DNA of 64,000 nucleotides from Cribrihabitans_A pelagius (GCF_048820915.1 NZ_JBMERR010000015.1:62001-126000), one strand, 5' to 3'. Positions 52,175 to 61,560 are shown, counted from the first letter of the stretch. A program made the numbers and translations. The notes: a model not told the origin generated them from the letters alone.

Positions 52175-53530
52175 ATGATCTTTGACCGTTTCTTCCGGCT
52201 GGCGTCAATCCCGGCGCTTGCGGTTTGCGCAGTGCTTATCTGCCTTGCCCCGGCCGTGCAGGCAGCCTCGGTCCCGCTGTTGCGCGATGCGGATATCGAA
52301 CACGGTCTGAACCGGCTGGCGGCCCCGGTGCTGCGCGCCGCCGGGCTCAACGCGCAGCGGGTGCGTGTGCTGCTGGTCAATGACCGCTCGTTCAATGCCT
52401 ATGTCGTCGACAGCCAGACCATCTTCATCCACTACGGGCTGGTCCTGAAGGCGGACAGCGCCCGGATGCTGCAGGCGGTGATCGCGCATGAGGCGGCGCA
52501 TATCGCCAATGGCCACCTGGGCCGGCGGATGCAGAACCTGCGCTCGGCCAAAGGCGCTGCCGGGCTGGGGATGGCGCTGTCGGTACTGGCAGCCGCTGCC
52601 GGTGCCGGAGAGGCGGCGGCGGGTATTGCGGTGGGCACGCAGACCTCCGCCCTGCGCGGCTTTCTCGCCCACACCAGGGCCGAGGAGGCCTCCGCGGACG
52701 CCTCCGCGGCAGATTACCTGCGCCGCGCGGGTATCAGCCCCAAGGGGCTGGCAGAGCTGCACCGGATCTTTGCCGGACAGGAGCACCTGAGTGCGGCAAG
52801 CCAGGACCCCTACATGCGCTCCCATCCCTTGAGCCGCGACCGGCTGCGCGCCGCGGAGGCCTATGCGGCGGCGCATGGCAGTGCGGGGCGGCCCAACGCG
52901 GAAGCAGATTACTGGTTTGCCCGGCTGCGCGGCAAGCTCTCCGCCTTTGCCCGGGCGCCGGACTGGACCCGGCGGCGTGCGGCAGGCGAACAATATTCCG
53001 ATGTGCGGCAGATGCGCGAGGCGGTGGCCTCTCACCGCCAGAACAACCGCACCCGCGCACTGAAGGCAATCGACGGGGCGCTTGCGGCGCGGCCCAAGGA
53101 TGCTTTCTACCACGATCTGAAAGGCCAGATCCTGATGGAGAACCGCCAGAGGCAGGCCGCGGCCGCCGCTTATGGCCAGGCCGCCCGGCTGGCGCCCCGC
53201 GATCCCTTGATCCTGACCGGGCTGGGGCGCGTCCAGCTTGCCGCGGGCAACCCCGCCGCGGCGCTGAAGACGCTGGAGAAGGCCCGCGCCATCGATTTCC
53301 GCAACCCGCTCCTGTTACGCGAAATGTCGCTTGCCTATGCCAGGACCGGCCAGACCGGGCTCGCGGCCCTGGTGACGGCGGAGCGTTATGCCCTTATGGG
53401 ACGGCTGAAGGACGCCGGGCTGCATGCCAAACGCGCCAGCGCCCTCCTGCCCGCAGGCTCGCCCGGGTGGCGGCGCGCGCAGGACGTGCTGGCGGCCTAC
53501 GAACACGTAAAGAAAAGGAAGACCAGATGA
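52175..53530 (+). CDS. Periplasmic M48 protease with C-terminal TPR region (BepA-like)
   Basis: 451 residues. The signal peptide (IPALAVCAVLICLAPAVQA) is followed by the M48 domain with zinc site HEAAHIANGHLG and the Glu ligand in RAEEASADASAADYL. The C-terminal half (about 300-440) is TPR-like (RALKAIDGALAARPKDAFYHDL, PLILTGLGRVQLAAGNP). This is the layout of BepA/YfgC, a periplasmic protease and chaperone for outer-membrane proteins. It is followed by a DsbA-family gene with a four-base overlap, making a protein-quality pair. Confidence 0.92.
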   Translation: MIFDRFFRLASIPALAVCAVLICLAPAVQAASVPLLRDADIEHGLNRLAAPVLRAAGLNAQRVRVLLVNDRSFNAYVVDSQTIFIHYGLVLKADSARMLQAVIAHEAAHIANGHLGRRMQNLRSAKGAAGLGMALSVLAAAAGAGEAAAGIAVGTQTSALRGFLAHTRAEEASADASAADYLRRAGISPKGLAELHRIFAGQEHLSAASQDPYMRSHPLSRDRLRAAEAYAAAHGSAGRPNAEADYWFARLRGKLSAFARAPDWTRRRAAGEQYSDVRQMREAVASHRQNNRTRALKAIDGALAARPKDAFYHDLKGQILMENRQRQAAAAAYGQAARLAPRDPLILTGLGRVQLAAGNPAAALKTLEKARAIDFRNPLLLREMSLAYARTGQTGLAALVTAERYALMGRLKDAGLHAKRASALLPAGSPGWRRAQDVLAAYEHVKKRKTR

Positions 53531-54297
53531 CCCCCTTCATTCGCGCCGCCGCCTGCGCTGCCGCCGCGGCTCTCGCCGTTGGCGCAGCAGCTCCCGCGCA
53601 GGCCACCGACCTCACGGCGCTGAGCGCCGAGGAACGCGCCGCATTCGGCGCCGAAGTGCGCCAGTACCTGATGGAAAACCCCGAAGTCATCCTTGAGGCG
53701 GTGAACCTCCTGGAGCAGCAGCAGGCCCAGGCCGAGGCCGCCCGCGACGAGGCGCTGGTGGCGCAGCACTTGGAAGAGCTGGAGAACGACGGCTATTCCT
53801 GGGTGGGGGGCAACCCCGAGGGCGACATCACCCTGGTCGAGTTCATGGACTACCGCTGCGGCTACTGCCGCCGGGCGGCGCCGGAGGTGGAGAAGCTCTT
53901 GGAAGCGGATGGGAACATCCGCCTGGTGATCAAGGAATTCCCGATCCTGGGCGAGGCCTCGGTGCTGTCCTCGCGCTTTGCCGTCGCGACCAAGCAGGTT
54001 GCGGGCGACGAAGCCTACAAGCAGGTGCACGATGCGCTGATCTCGCTGGGCGGCGAACCCAATGAGGTGGCTCTGAAGCGGCTGGCCGAAGGGCTGGAAT
54101 TGGACGCGGAAGCGATCTTCGCTCGGATGGACAGCGACGAGGTGAGCCGCGAGCTGCGTCAGACCCGGACGCTGGCACAGCAGTTGTCGATCTCCGGCAC
54201 CCCGACCTTCGTGCTGGGCGGCGAGTTGCTGCGGGGCTACCTGCCCGCGGGTCAGATGGAAAGCATCGCGGAGGAGATCCGCGGCCGGCAGAGCTGA
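53527..54297 (+). CDS. DsbA-family thiol-disulfide oxidoreductase
   Basis: 256 residues. A signal peptide (ACAAAAALAVGAAAPAQA) leads to a helical N-terminal extension (VRQYLMENPEVILEAVNLLE), then the thioredoxin fold with VEFMDYRCGYCRRAAPEV (active site CGYC) and the cis-Pro loop GTPTFVLGGELLRGYLP. The CGYC pair and N-terminal extension are like ScsC/DsbG-type isomerase or BdbD-like proteins. The start overlaps the M48 stop by four bases (ATGA). Confidence 0.93.
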   Translation: MTPFIRAAACAAAAALAVGAAAPAQATDLTALSAEERAAFGAEVRQYLMENPEVILEAVNLLEQQQAQAEAARDEALVAQHLEELENDGYSWVGGNPEGDITLVEFMDYRCGYCRRAAPEVEKLLEADGNIRLVIKEFPILGEASVLSSRFAVATKQVAGDEAYKQVHDALISLGGEPNEVALKRLAEGLELDAEAIFARMDSDEVSRELRQTRTLAQQLSISGTPTFVLGGELLRGYLPAGQMESIAEEIRGRQS

Positions 54298-54596
54298 GCG
54301 CTGCATTGCGGCGGGGCACCGGGGCACCGCCCCGGTCCCCGGAGTATTCGCACAAAGAAGAACACGGCGGGGCCGCAGAGACTTACCGGCTTGTGAGGAG
54401 TGCAAATACCGCCTGCGCGCGGCAGAGCTAAGCGCGGCGCCAAGAGTGGCGGGACCGGGGTTCCGCCTTGCGCCCCGGAGTAAATTGCCAAGGTGACAAC
54501 CCGGCGCCTGTTTGCGGCGGGCGGACACAGATCGGGGACCGGCCGGGAAGCCTGGCCGCTTTCCGGGTGAAACTGCCCGGGCTGCCTCGGCTCGGG
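54298..54596. other. Intergenic region with two GGAGTA motifs
   Basis: Between convergent DsbA-type and ispG genes. CCCCGGAGTATTCGCACAAA followed by GAAGAAC is at 54337-54363, and GCGCCCCGGAGTAAATTGCC is at 54471-54490. Each is preceded by a GC-rich ACCGGGG-type element. They resemble the 24.4 kb copy. No gene is supported. Confidence 0.55.
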
Positions 54597-55718
54597 CTAC
54601 TCTGCCGCTTTCCCCGCCTCGGCCGCGTCGATTTCGGCGGCCTTCTTTTCGACCTCCTCGACGATGTGGTCGATCATCTGTCCGTTGGACATCTTGTGGC
54701 TCGCCTTGCCCGCCAGGTAGACCATGCCGGACCCCGCGCCGCCGCCGGTGAAGCCGACGTCGGTCATCAGCGCCTCGCCCGGGCCGTTCACCACGCAGCC
54801 GATGATCGAGAGGCTCATGGGCGTGTGGATATGGGCGAGCCGGCCCTCCAGCGCCTCCACCGTCGTGATCACGTCGAAGCCCTGGCGCGCGCAAGAGGGG
54901 CAGGAGATGATGTTGACGCCGCGGTGGCGCAGGCCGAGGGACTTGAGGATCTCGAAGCCCACCTTCACCTCCTCCACCGGGTCGGCGGAGAGGCTGACGC
55001 GCAACGTGTCGCCGATGCCCATCCAGAGGAGCTGGCCGAGGCCAATAGCGGATTTAATGGTGCCGGACATCAGCCCGCCCGCCTCGGTGATGCCGAGGTG
55101 GATCGGCGCGTCGGTGGCGTCGGCCAGCTGCTGATAGGCGGCGGCGGACATGAAGACGTCGGAGGCCTTCACCGAGATCTTGAAGTTGTGGAAGTCGTGG
55201 TCCTGCAGGATGCGGATGTGGTCGAGGCCGCTCTCCACCATCGCTTCCGGGCAGGGCTCGCCGTATTTTTCCAGCAGGTGCTTTTCCAGCGACCCTGCGT
55301 TCACCCCGATACGGATCGCGCAATTGTGGTCCCGCGCGGCCCGGATCACCTCGGCCACGCGCTTCTCGTCGCCGATGTTGCCCGGGTTGATGCGCAAGCA
55401 GGCAGCACCCGCCTCGGCGGCCTCGATGCCGCGTTTGTAGTGGAAGTGGATGTCGGCGACGATCGGCACCGGACTTTCGCGCACGATCTCCTTCAGCGCC
55501 TTGGCCGAGGCCTCGTCCGGGACCGAGATGCGGACCAGATCGGCGCCGGCTTCTGCCACGGCCTGGACCTGGGCGACCGTGGCAGCGACATCAGTGGTGA
55601 GCGTGTTGGTCATGGTCTGCACCGCAATCGGCGCGTCGCCGCCGACCGGCACATTGCCGACGTGGATCTGACGGCTCTTGCGGCGCTCGATATGGCGCCA
55701 GGGGCGGATATGGTTCAT
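54597..55718 (-). CDS. ispG: (E)-4-hydroxy-3-methylbut-2-enyl-diphosphate synthase
   Basis: 373-residue IspG (GcpE), the [4Fe-4S] enzyme that makes HMBPP in the MEP isoprenoid pathway. The TIM-barrel part has PIAVQTMTNTLTTDV and ADIHFHYKRG. The C-terminal [4Fe-4S] domain has CPSCARQGFDV and GCVVNGPGEA, supplying three Cys and the following Glu. Length normal. The rodZ-like gene lies upstream in the same direction. Confidence 0.97.
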   Translation of the reverse strand: MNHIRPWRHIERRKSRQIHVGNVPVGGDAPIAVQTMTNTLTTDVAATVAQVQAVAEAGADLVRISVPDEASAKALKEIVRESPVPIVADIHFHYKRGIEAAEAGAACLRINPGNIGDEKRVAEVIRAARDHNCAIRIGVNAGSLEKHLLEKYGEPCPEAMVESGLDHIRILQDHDFHNFKISVKASDVFMSAAAYQQLADATDAPIHLGITEAGGLMSGTIKSAIGLGQLLWMGIGDTLRVSLSADPVEEVKVGFEILKSLGLRHRGVNIISCPSCARQGFDVITTVEALEGRLAHIHTPMSLSIIGCVVNGPGEALMTDVGFTGGGAGSGMVYLAGKASHKMSNGQMIDHIVEEVEKKAAEIDAAEAGKAAE

Positions 55719-55853
55719 CGGCTTGCGTGTCCCGGCTGATCCTGGTTGCCCGCTAGATACGTGCTGCGGAGCCGTGCTGCAATGGGGGGGGCGGCATTCC
55801 GAGCCGCAATGGCGGTTTGAATTGCGGCCGCAGGGCTGCGCCGCGTCCGGGGA

Positions 55854-57086
55854 TCACTCGGCCGGCGGCTCCGTCTGCAGCTGGGCGACCAGCGTGGCCA
55901 GCGCCTGGTTGCGGCTGTCCTGCAGGTCGGCGAGCTGGAAGCGGTCCGTAATCGCCTCCTGTGACAGCTCGATGTTCTTGGTGACCGCGCCACGCTTGCC
56001 AACCGGGCCGAAATGCTCCCCGTTGACGGCGAAGTAGATGGCGCTGCTTTCCCCGGTGCGCAGCTTGGGGGCGCCCTCGGAAAGCGGGATGGTAAAGCGC
56101 TGGCCTGCATCCATGATGGTCTCAAAGATGACGCTGCCGTCCGCCGCGGTGACCTGCACCCAGGACGGGCGCACCGCGACCATTTCGACGCTGGGGGCCA
56201 CCTCGGCCACGACCTGCGGCATCGGCGGACCCTGCTCCGTCCCTGTGTCCCGGCCTGTCTTGAGGCCTGTCTCATGCGGCAGGCTGGCCTCGGCGAGCAT
56301 CACGCTGGGCGCGGCGGGCGCTATGAAATTGCCGAGCGAGGCCGGATCGATGGTGGCGATGGGCGCATCGCGGGCGGCGAGCACCGGCACCTCCAGCGCC
56401 TGCGGGCGGTAGAGCCGGTCGAGCGCCTCGGCCGCCGGGTCCTGCGCGTTCGCGCCTTCGGCACCCGGCGCAGCCCCAGCCAGCGGGTCGAGATCGGCAA
56501 GCACCGCGGGAGTCTGTTCGACCGGCGCGAATTGCACCTGCTGCACTTCCTTCAGCACCGCCCAGCCGCCATAACCAATGCCGCCGATCAGCGCCGCCAG
56601 CACCATCAGCGAGCCGATGGCGCGCGGTTCGATCTGGCTGAGAAAGCCGCTTGGCACGGGCACGAAGGGGGTGTTGGGGGCGGTGAAAGCCTCGCCGCCG
56701 AGGCCGCGGCCGCTGGCCACCGGCGCCGGGCCCTGCTTGCGGCCCGAAGCCTCGGCCGACATGCCATGGGCGACGGAGAAGCCGCTTTCGCGGCAGAAGC
56801 CGGCAAAGGCCTGCTCCGGATCCATGCCGAGGTAGCGCGCGTAGGAGCGCACGTAGCCCGCGATGAAGCCGGGAGTGTCAAAAGCAGTGGGATCGCAGTT
56901 TTCGATGGCGGCAACATAGGAGGCCTTGATGCGCAATTCGCGCTGCACGTCGAGCAGCGACTTGCCCATCGTGGCCCGCTCCCCGCGCATCACGTCGCCC
57001 AGCCTGAGTTCGAAGTCGTCGAAGCCTTTCGGCTCTGGCGAAACGCCATTGCCCTTATGTCTGCGCTGAGTGAGGCGCCCGATCAT
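55854..57086 (-). CDS. rodZ: RodZ-like membrane-anchored helix-turn-helix protein
   Basis: 410 residues. The N-terminal HTH_25 (LGDVMRGERATMGKSLLDVQRELRIKASYVAAIENCD followed by FIAGYVRSYARYLGMD) precedes a single membrane segment (IGSLMVLAALIGGIGYGGWAVL, about 155-177), an Ala/Pro/Glu-rich periplasmic linker, and a C-terminal DUF4115-like domain (PSWVQVTAADGSVIFETIM, RTGESSAIYFAVNGEHFGPV). This is the RodZ architecture, which links MreB to the elongasome; the linker is long. Placed upstream of ispG, the usual partner of rodZ in many Gram-negatives. Confidence 0.88.
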   Translation of the reverse strand: MIGRLTQRRHKGNGVSPEPKGFDDFELRLGDVMRGERATMGKSLLDVQRELRIKASYVAAIENCDPTAFDTPGFIAGYVRSYARYLGMDPEQAFAGFCRESGFSVAHGMSAEASGRKQGPAPVASGRGLGGEAFTAPNTPFVPVPSGFLSQIEPRAIGSLMVLAALIGGIGYGGWAVLKEVQQVQFAPVEQTPAVLADLDPLAGAAPGAEGANAQDPAAEALDRLYRPQALEVPVLAARDAPIATIDPASLGNFIAPAAPSVMLAEASLPHETGLKTGRDTGTEQGPPMPQVVAEVAPSVEMVAVRPSWVQVTAADGSVIFETIMDAGQRFTIPLSEGAPKLRTGESSAIYFAVNGEHFGPVGKRGAVTKNIELSQEAITDRFQLADLQDSRNQALATLVAQLQTEPPAE

Positions 57087-57215
57087 GCCTGCTGTCCCAT
57101 CAATGCCTGCCGCAACTGCCCGGGAGTGTCACGAGAATCAAAATGGCGACTCAAGTGCACTCTTTCATTGACAGCAGAATAACATACTCACCGGAAATTT
57201 ACACCGATCAGTAGG

Positions 57216-58451
57216 TTAGCCGGCCAATTCGGCGCGATTCAGCGCACAATGCGACCACAATGCGTCCATTGCCCTAACCAAATGGTCAATTTCCGTCGGC
57301 CCGTGCACCGGCGAAGGCGTGAAACGCAGGCGCTCGGTGCCGCGGGGCACGGTGGGGAAATTGATCGGCTGCACGTAGACGCCGTAATCCTCCAGCAAGT
57401 GGTCGGAAAGCACCTTTGTATGCACCGGATTGCCGACGATCACCGGCACGATGTGGCTGCCGTGGTCAATAATCGGCAGGCCAAGCCCCTTGAGCCGCAG
57501 CTTCAGGACCTTGGCCTGGTCCTGGTGCTTGTCGCGCAGCTCCTGCGCCTGTTTCAGATGCGCAACCGAGGCCGCTGCCCCGGCCGCCACCGCGGGCGCC
57601 AGCGAGGTGGTGAAGATGAAGCCCGGCGCATAGGAGCGGATCGCGTCCACCATCTTGGCGGAAGCCGCGATATAGCCGCCCATCACGCCATAGGCCTTGG
57701 CCAGCGTGCCATTGATGATGTCGATGCGGTGGGCCAGCCGGTCGCGCTCGGTCACGCCGCCGCCGCGGGGGCCGTACATGCCGACCGCGTGCACCTCGTC
57801 GATATAGGTGAGCGCGCCGAATTCCTCGGCCAGGTCGCAGATTTCGGCGATGGGGCCGAAATCGCCATCCATGGAATAGACCGATTCAAAGGCGATGAGC
57901 TTGGGCGCGGCCGGATCGTCCGCCTCCAAAAGCTCGCGCAGGTGGCCGATGTCGTTGTGGCGGAAGATGCGCTTGGCACCGCCGTTGCGGCGCACGCCTT
58001 CGATCATCGACGCATGGTTCAGCGCGTCGGAATAGATGATGAGACCGGGGAACAGCTTGGGCAGGGTCGAGAGCGTCGCGTCATTGGCGATATAGGCGGA
58101 GGTGAACAGCAGCGACGCCTCCTTGCCGTGCAGATCGGCAAGCTCCGCCTCCAGCCGCTTGTGGTAGACCGTGGTGCCGGAGATGTTGCGGGTGCCGCCG
58201 GAGCCTGCGCCGGTGGCGTCGATCGCCTCGTGCATCGCGTCGAGCACCACCGGGTGCTGGCCCATGCCGAGGTAGTCGTTGCCGCACCAGACGGTGATGT
58301 CCTGCTGGCTGCCGTCGGGCCGGGTCCAGACTGCATGCGGGAACTGGCCTTTCTTGCGCTCGATGTCGATAAAGGTGCGGTAGCGGCCTTCCTCGTGCAG
58401 ACGGCCGATCGCTGCGTCCAGTTTCGCGGTATAGTCCACCGGCTTCTCCAT
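57216..58451 (-). CDS. hemA: 5-aminolevulinate synthase
   Basis: 411-residue PLP enzyme that condenses glycine and succinyl-CoA to ALA, the alphaproteobacterial (Shemin) entry to haem. Motifs are DITVWCGNDYLGMGQHP, GTRNISGTTVYHKRLEAELA, TYIDEVHAVGMYG with the PLP Asp, and NGTLAKAYGVMGGY with the Schiff-base Lys. The start at 58451 matches the family; an open frame upstream crosses the promoter region. An FNR-like site lies 144 bases upstream, suggesting oxygen control. Confidence 0.97.
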   Translation of the reverse strand: MEKPVDYTAKLDAAIGRLHEEGRYRTFIDIERKKGQFPHAVWTRPDGSQQDITVWCGNDYLGMGQHPVVLDAMHEAIDATGAGSGGTRNISGTTVYHKRLEAELADLHGKEASLLFTSAYIANDATLSTLPKLFPGLIIYSDALNHASMIEGVRRNGGAKRIFRHNDIGHLRELLEADDPAAPKLIAFESVYSMDGDFGPIAEICDLAEEFGALTYIDEVHAVGMYGPRGGGVTERDRLAHRIDIINGTLAKAYGVMGGYIAASAKMVDAIRSYAPGFIFTTSLAPAVAAGAAASVAHLKQAQELRDKHQDQAKVLKLRLKGLGLPIIDHGSHIVPVIVGNPVHTKVLSDHLLEDYGVYVQPINFPTVPRGTERLRFTPSPVHGPTEIDHLVRAMDALWSHCALNRAELAG

Positions 58452-58824
58452 AGCATAGGTCCGGCCCGAAGGCGCGGGGCTGTGTAAACGGCACGGCCTG
58501 ATCGCGACGGATACGGCCACATTCACTTCGGCGAATGATTATCCCAGACGCCGCATTTCTTCAACTGCATACGCCGCAGTGCGGGTGCGCGACTTTGATG
58601 CAGGTCAAATGGATCTTATCAATGCAGCGCCGCAGGAACCGCAAGGCCGGCCCGCGGCGGGCCGGAGGGCAAGTTTAGCGTAAACCGGCGCGCGAGGAAA
58701 TGCGCTTGCGGCCCCTGCCCCGGCGCCACTGGCCCCTGCCGCAACCCGCTGCTAGGCTCGGCCGAACGCGCGCGCCGCACCGACGCGGCCGCGGCGCCAC
58801 GACCCAACAGCAGGAGATGCACAG
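58452..58824. other. Divergent region between hemA and the dipeptidase gene
   Basis: About 370 bases with no gene. It contains the FNR-like site (58595-58608). GATTATCCCAGACG near 58536 and ATGGATCTTATCAATG near 58610 are AT-richer patches suited to promoters. Confidence 0.4.
58595..58608 (-). promoter_or_regulatory. FNR/FnrL-type binding site upstream of hemA
   Basis: Minus-strand TTGACCTGCATCAA matches TTGAY-N4-RTCAA, differing from the core FNR palindrome TTGAT-N4-ATCAA by one base. It lies 144 bases before the hemA start. FnrL control of hemA is established in Rhodobacter. Sequence match only. Confidence 0.7.
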
Positions 58825-60216
58825 ATGGCACTGAATGACGTTCTGGACCGGATCGACGCCGATCTCACCGCCGCGACGGAGCGGCTGATGGACCTGCTGC
58901 GCATCCCTTCGATCTCCACCGACCCCGCGTTCAAAGCCGATTGCGACCGCGCCGCGGGCTGGCTGGTGGCGGACCTGAACGCGATCGGCATCAAGGCCGA
59001 AAAGCGCGCCACTCCGGGCCATCCGATGGTAGTGGGCCATATCGGCGAAGACGGCGCGGAGGTGCCGCACGTGCTGTTCTACGGCCATTACGACGTGCAG
59101 CCGGTCGACCCTCTGGAGCTGTGGAAGACGCCGCCATTCGAGCCGCAGCTGGAAGAGACAGAGCACGGGCCCGTGATCCGCGGCCGCGGCGCCTCGGACG
59201 ACAAGGGCCAGCTGATGAGCTTTGTCGAGGCCTGCCGCGCCTGGAAGGCGGTGAACGGCGCCCTGCCCTGCCGCATCACCTTCTTCTTCGAGGGCGAGGA
59301 GGAATCCGGCTCGCCCTCGCTGATCCCCTTCATGCAGGCCAATGCCGAAGAACTGAAGGCCGACCTCGCGCTGATCTGCGACACGTCGATGGTATCGCGC
59401 GGGGTGCCGTCGATCTCCTCGCAGCTGCGCGGCATGCTGAAGGACGAGTTCACCATCGTGGGCCCCCGCATCGACCTGCATTCGGGCCACTACGGCGGGC
59501 CCGGCCTGAACCCGCTGCGCGAAATCTCGCGGATTGTCGCGTCGTTCTATGACGAGGAGACCGGCCGGGTCGCGGTGGAAGGGTTCTATGAAGGCGTTCA
59601 CGAGGTGCCGGAAGACCAGCTGCGCCAATGGCAGAGCTGCGGCTTTGACGAGGCCGACTACCTGAACTCGGTGGGCTACACCCAGGCGCATGGCGAAAAG
59701 GGTTACTCCACGCTGGAGCAGCAATGGGCCCGGCCGACGCTGGAGGTGAACGGGCTCTGGGGCGGCTACAACGGGGCGGGTTCCAAAACCGTGATCCCGT
59801 CGGAGGCGCATTGCAAGTTCACCTGCCGCCTGGTCGGCGACATGGACCCGGAGGCGCTGCGCGGAAAAATCCGCCGGCATGTGGAAGACCGCATGTCTCC
59901 GGACGCAAAGGTGCGCTGGGACAACGACCTGGAGGGCTCGCCCGCTGCGGTGATGAACACCACCCGCCCCGAATTCGAGGCCGCCCGCGGCGCACTGTCG
60001 GACGAGTGGCAGCGCGAGGCGGTGTTCTGCGGCATGGGCGGCTCGATCCCGATCGCAGGCTATTTCAAGTCGCTGCTGGACATGGACGCGATGCTCATTG
60101 GCTTTGCCAACGAGGATGACGCGATCCATTCACCGAACGAGAAATACGATCTCAAAAGCTTTCACAAAGGCATCCGCTCCTGGGCCCGCGTTTTGGACGC
60201 GCTGAGCCGCGAGTAA
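58825..60216 (+). CDS. M20-family metallo-dipeptidase
   Basis: 463 residues, M20/PepV-CNDP-like. Metal and catalytic motifs: VLFYGHYDVQPVDP (His and Asp), GRGASDDKGQLMSF (bridging Asp), FFFEGEEESGSPSL (catalytic Glu pair) and LICDTSMVS (Asp). The dimerisation lid is in the middle (IVGPRIDLHSGHYGG), and the final His ligand lies in DDAIHSPNEKYDL. No signal peptide, so cytoplasmic. Divergent from hemA. Confidence 0.93.
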   Translation: MALNDVLDRIDADLTAATERLMDLLRIPSISTDPAFKADCDRAAGWLVADLNAIGIKAEKRATPGHPMVVGHIGEDGAEVPHVLFYGHYDVQPVDPLELWKTPPFEPQLEETEHGPVIRGRGASDDKGQLMSFVEACRAWKAVNGALPCRITFFFEGEEESGSPSLIPFMQANAEELKADLALICDTSMVSRGVPSISSQLRGMLKDEFTIVGPRIDLHSGHYGGPGLNPLREISRIVASFYDEETGRVAVEGFYEGVHEVPEDQLRQWQSCGFDEADYLNSVGYTQAHGEKGYSTLEQQWARPTLEVNGLWGGYNGAGSKTVIPSEAHCKFTCRLVGDMDPEALRGKIRRHVEDRMSPDAKVRWDNDLEGSPAAVMNTTRPEFEAARGALSDEWQREAVFCGMGGSIPIAGYFKSLLDMDAMLIGFANEDDAIHSPNEKYDLKSFHKGIRSWARVLDALSRE

Positions 60217-60245
60217 CTGCCAAGCATCCGTGAAAAGGCAAACAA

Positions 60246-60277
60246 CCGGCCCGGCGGCAGCGCCGGGCCGGTGCGTT
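60246..60277 (+). terminator. Terminator after the dipeptidase gene
   Basis: CCGGCCCGGCG-GCAG-CGCCGGGCCGG, then TGCGTTT. The stem is strong; the T-tract is short. Confidence 0.6.
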
Positions 60278-60365
60278 TGGCGGATGAAGTTAACCGTTGG
60301 TTAGTCTGATTTTCCGATACTTCAGGCGATCGAAGCAGCCCGTACACAACCACCGGAGACAGGAC

Positions 60366-60587
60366 ATGCCGCACAGCAAGTTCAAACGCCCGCCCGGGTT
60401 CGAGGGCGTCCAGACCGACCCCGAGGAAAGCTATCGCGCCGGGTATCAGCACGGCGCCCGCGCCCTGCTGCGGTTCCTGGAAGCAGGCCGGCCTGGGGAC
60501 CTGGACCGGGCCAAATCCTGGATCGAGTCCGAGCTGACGGGATGGCGCCACGACACCCAGGCGGAACCAGTGCCGCCGCCGCTGTAG
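60366..60587 (+). CDS. Small conserved-looking protein
   Basis: 73 residues starting MPHSKFKRPPGFEGVQTDPE, with a good GGAGACAGG site before the ATG at 60366. A Tyr/Gly/Ala helix (ESYRAGYQHGARALLRFLEAG) and a C-terminal RAKSWIESELTGWRHD are visible, then a Pro-rich end. No family recognised. Upstream TAACCGTTGGTTAGTC is an AT-rich patch with promoter-like character. Confidence 0.7.
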   Translation: MPHSKFKRPPGFEGVQTDPEESYRAGYQHGARALLRFLEAGRPGDLDRAKSWIESELTGWRHDTQAEPVPPPL

Positions 60588-60647
60588 CCTGGGCCGGAGG
60601 CCGCCGCACGGCTTGCGGGCCTGGCCGCTTTGCATCAGTCTGATCCC

Positions 60648-61031
60648 ATGACTACAGAGATGTTGACGAACGGCCCCCTGCTGGAAGAAATCCTCGCGCT
60701 TGAGGAAAAGGTCTGGCAGGCCCTGATCGCGGGCGATCCGCAGGCCGACGGGCAGATGCTGTCCGAGGATTTCCTCGGCGTCTATCCCGGCGGGTTTTCG
60801 GACAAGGCAGGCCATTGCGGTCAGCTGAAAGACGGGCCGGTGATGGCAGAATACCGGCTGAGCGCGCCGCAGCTGCGCTGCATCACCGCGGCGGCGGCGC
60901 TGCTGAGTTACCGGGCGGACTGCCGGCCTGCAGGCAGCTCCGGCTGGAAGGCCATGCTGATCTCCTCGCTCTGGGAACGGCGGACCGAAGGCTGGATCAA
61001 CAGCTTCAGCCAGGATACGCCGCTGGCGTAG
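60648..61031 (+). CDS. SnoaL/DUF4440-like NTF2-fold protein
   Basis: 127 residues. ILALEEKVWQALIAGDPQADGQMLSEDFLGVYPGGF is typical of the first helices and pocket strand of NTF2-like DUF4440 proteins, and the end SGWKAMLISSLWERRTEGWIN gives the closing strands. Active-site residues are not clearly conserved, so it may bind a ligand only. The ATG at 60648 lacks a strong ribosome-binding site; an ATG at 60660 is possible. Confidence 0.78.
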   Translation: MTTEMLTNGPLLEEILALEEKVWQALIAGDPQADGQMLSEDFLGVYPGGFSDKAGHCGQLKDGPVMAEYRLSAPQLRCITAAAALLSYRADCRPAGSSGWKAMLISSLWERRTEGWINSFSQDTPLA

Positions 61032-61390
61032 CGGCCCCGCCTGCAGTCAGCGAGGACGCGTCTGCGCCCCGGGTCCCGGCCGCGCAGGCGGCACGGACAG
61101 GCGCTCCCGCCCCGAAGGGACAGCCGCGCAGTCTCCAGTCATGATCCCCGCGACAGGGCAAAAATGCTCCGCGCCGCCGGCGCGCCCTCGGGCTGCCGGG
61201 CCTGATGCACGGCGCATCCTGCATGCCGCCCCTCCTGCCGGCCGGCACGAAGCGCAGGGCTCGGACGGGCGCACCGCAACGCATATGGATTGGCATTTGC
61301 GCCAAGCCGGACGCAGGCCCTGTGCCCACCGCAACGCCGCAGGCGGCCCGGGAGTAAGGGGCACGCACAATCTGACACTGGGGAGAAAAG
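61032..61390. other. Intergenic region downstream of tRNA-Asp copies
   Basis: About 360 bases, GC-rich, without a coding-like frame that has a ribosome-binding site. Open frames here overlap the tRNA-Asp repeats and are artefacts. Confidence 0.4.
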
Positions 61391-61467
61391 TGGCGCGGTT
61401 GACGGGGCTCGAACCCGCGACCCCCGGCGTGACAGGCCGGTACTCTAACCAACTGAGCTACAACCGC
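61391..61467 (-). tRNA. tRNA-Asp (GTC), copy 3 in transcription order
   Basis: Minus-strand cloverleaf with acceptor GCGGTTG/CAACCGC, anticodon loop CTGTCAC giving GTC (complement at 61431-61433), T-arm GCGGGTTCGAGCCCCG and encoded CCA. Identical to the other two copies. Confidence 0.95.
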
Positions 61468-61560
61468 GCATGGGCCTTTCGGCGAACCTGTCCAGAGGGT
61501 CTCCAGAAGGTCTGTGTCCCCTCCGGGGCGGACCCTGAACGCCAGGGCAGCGGGCGAAAG

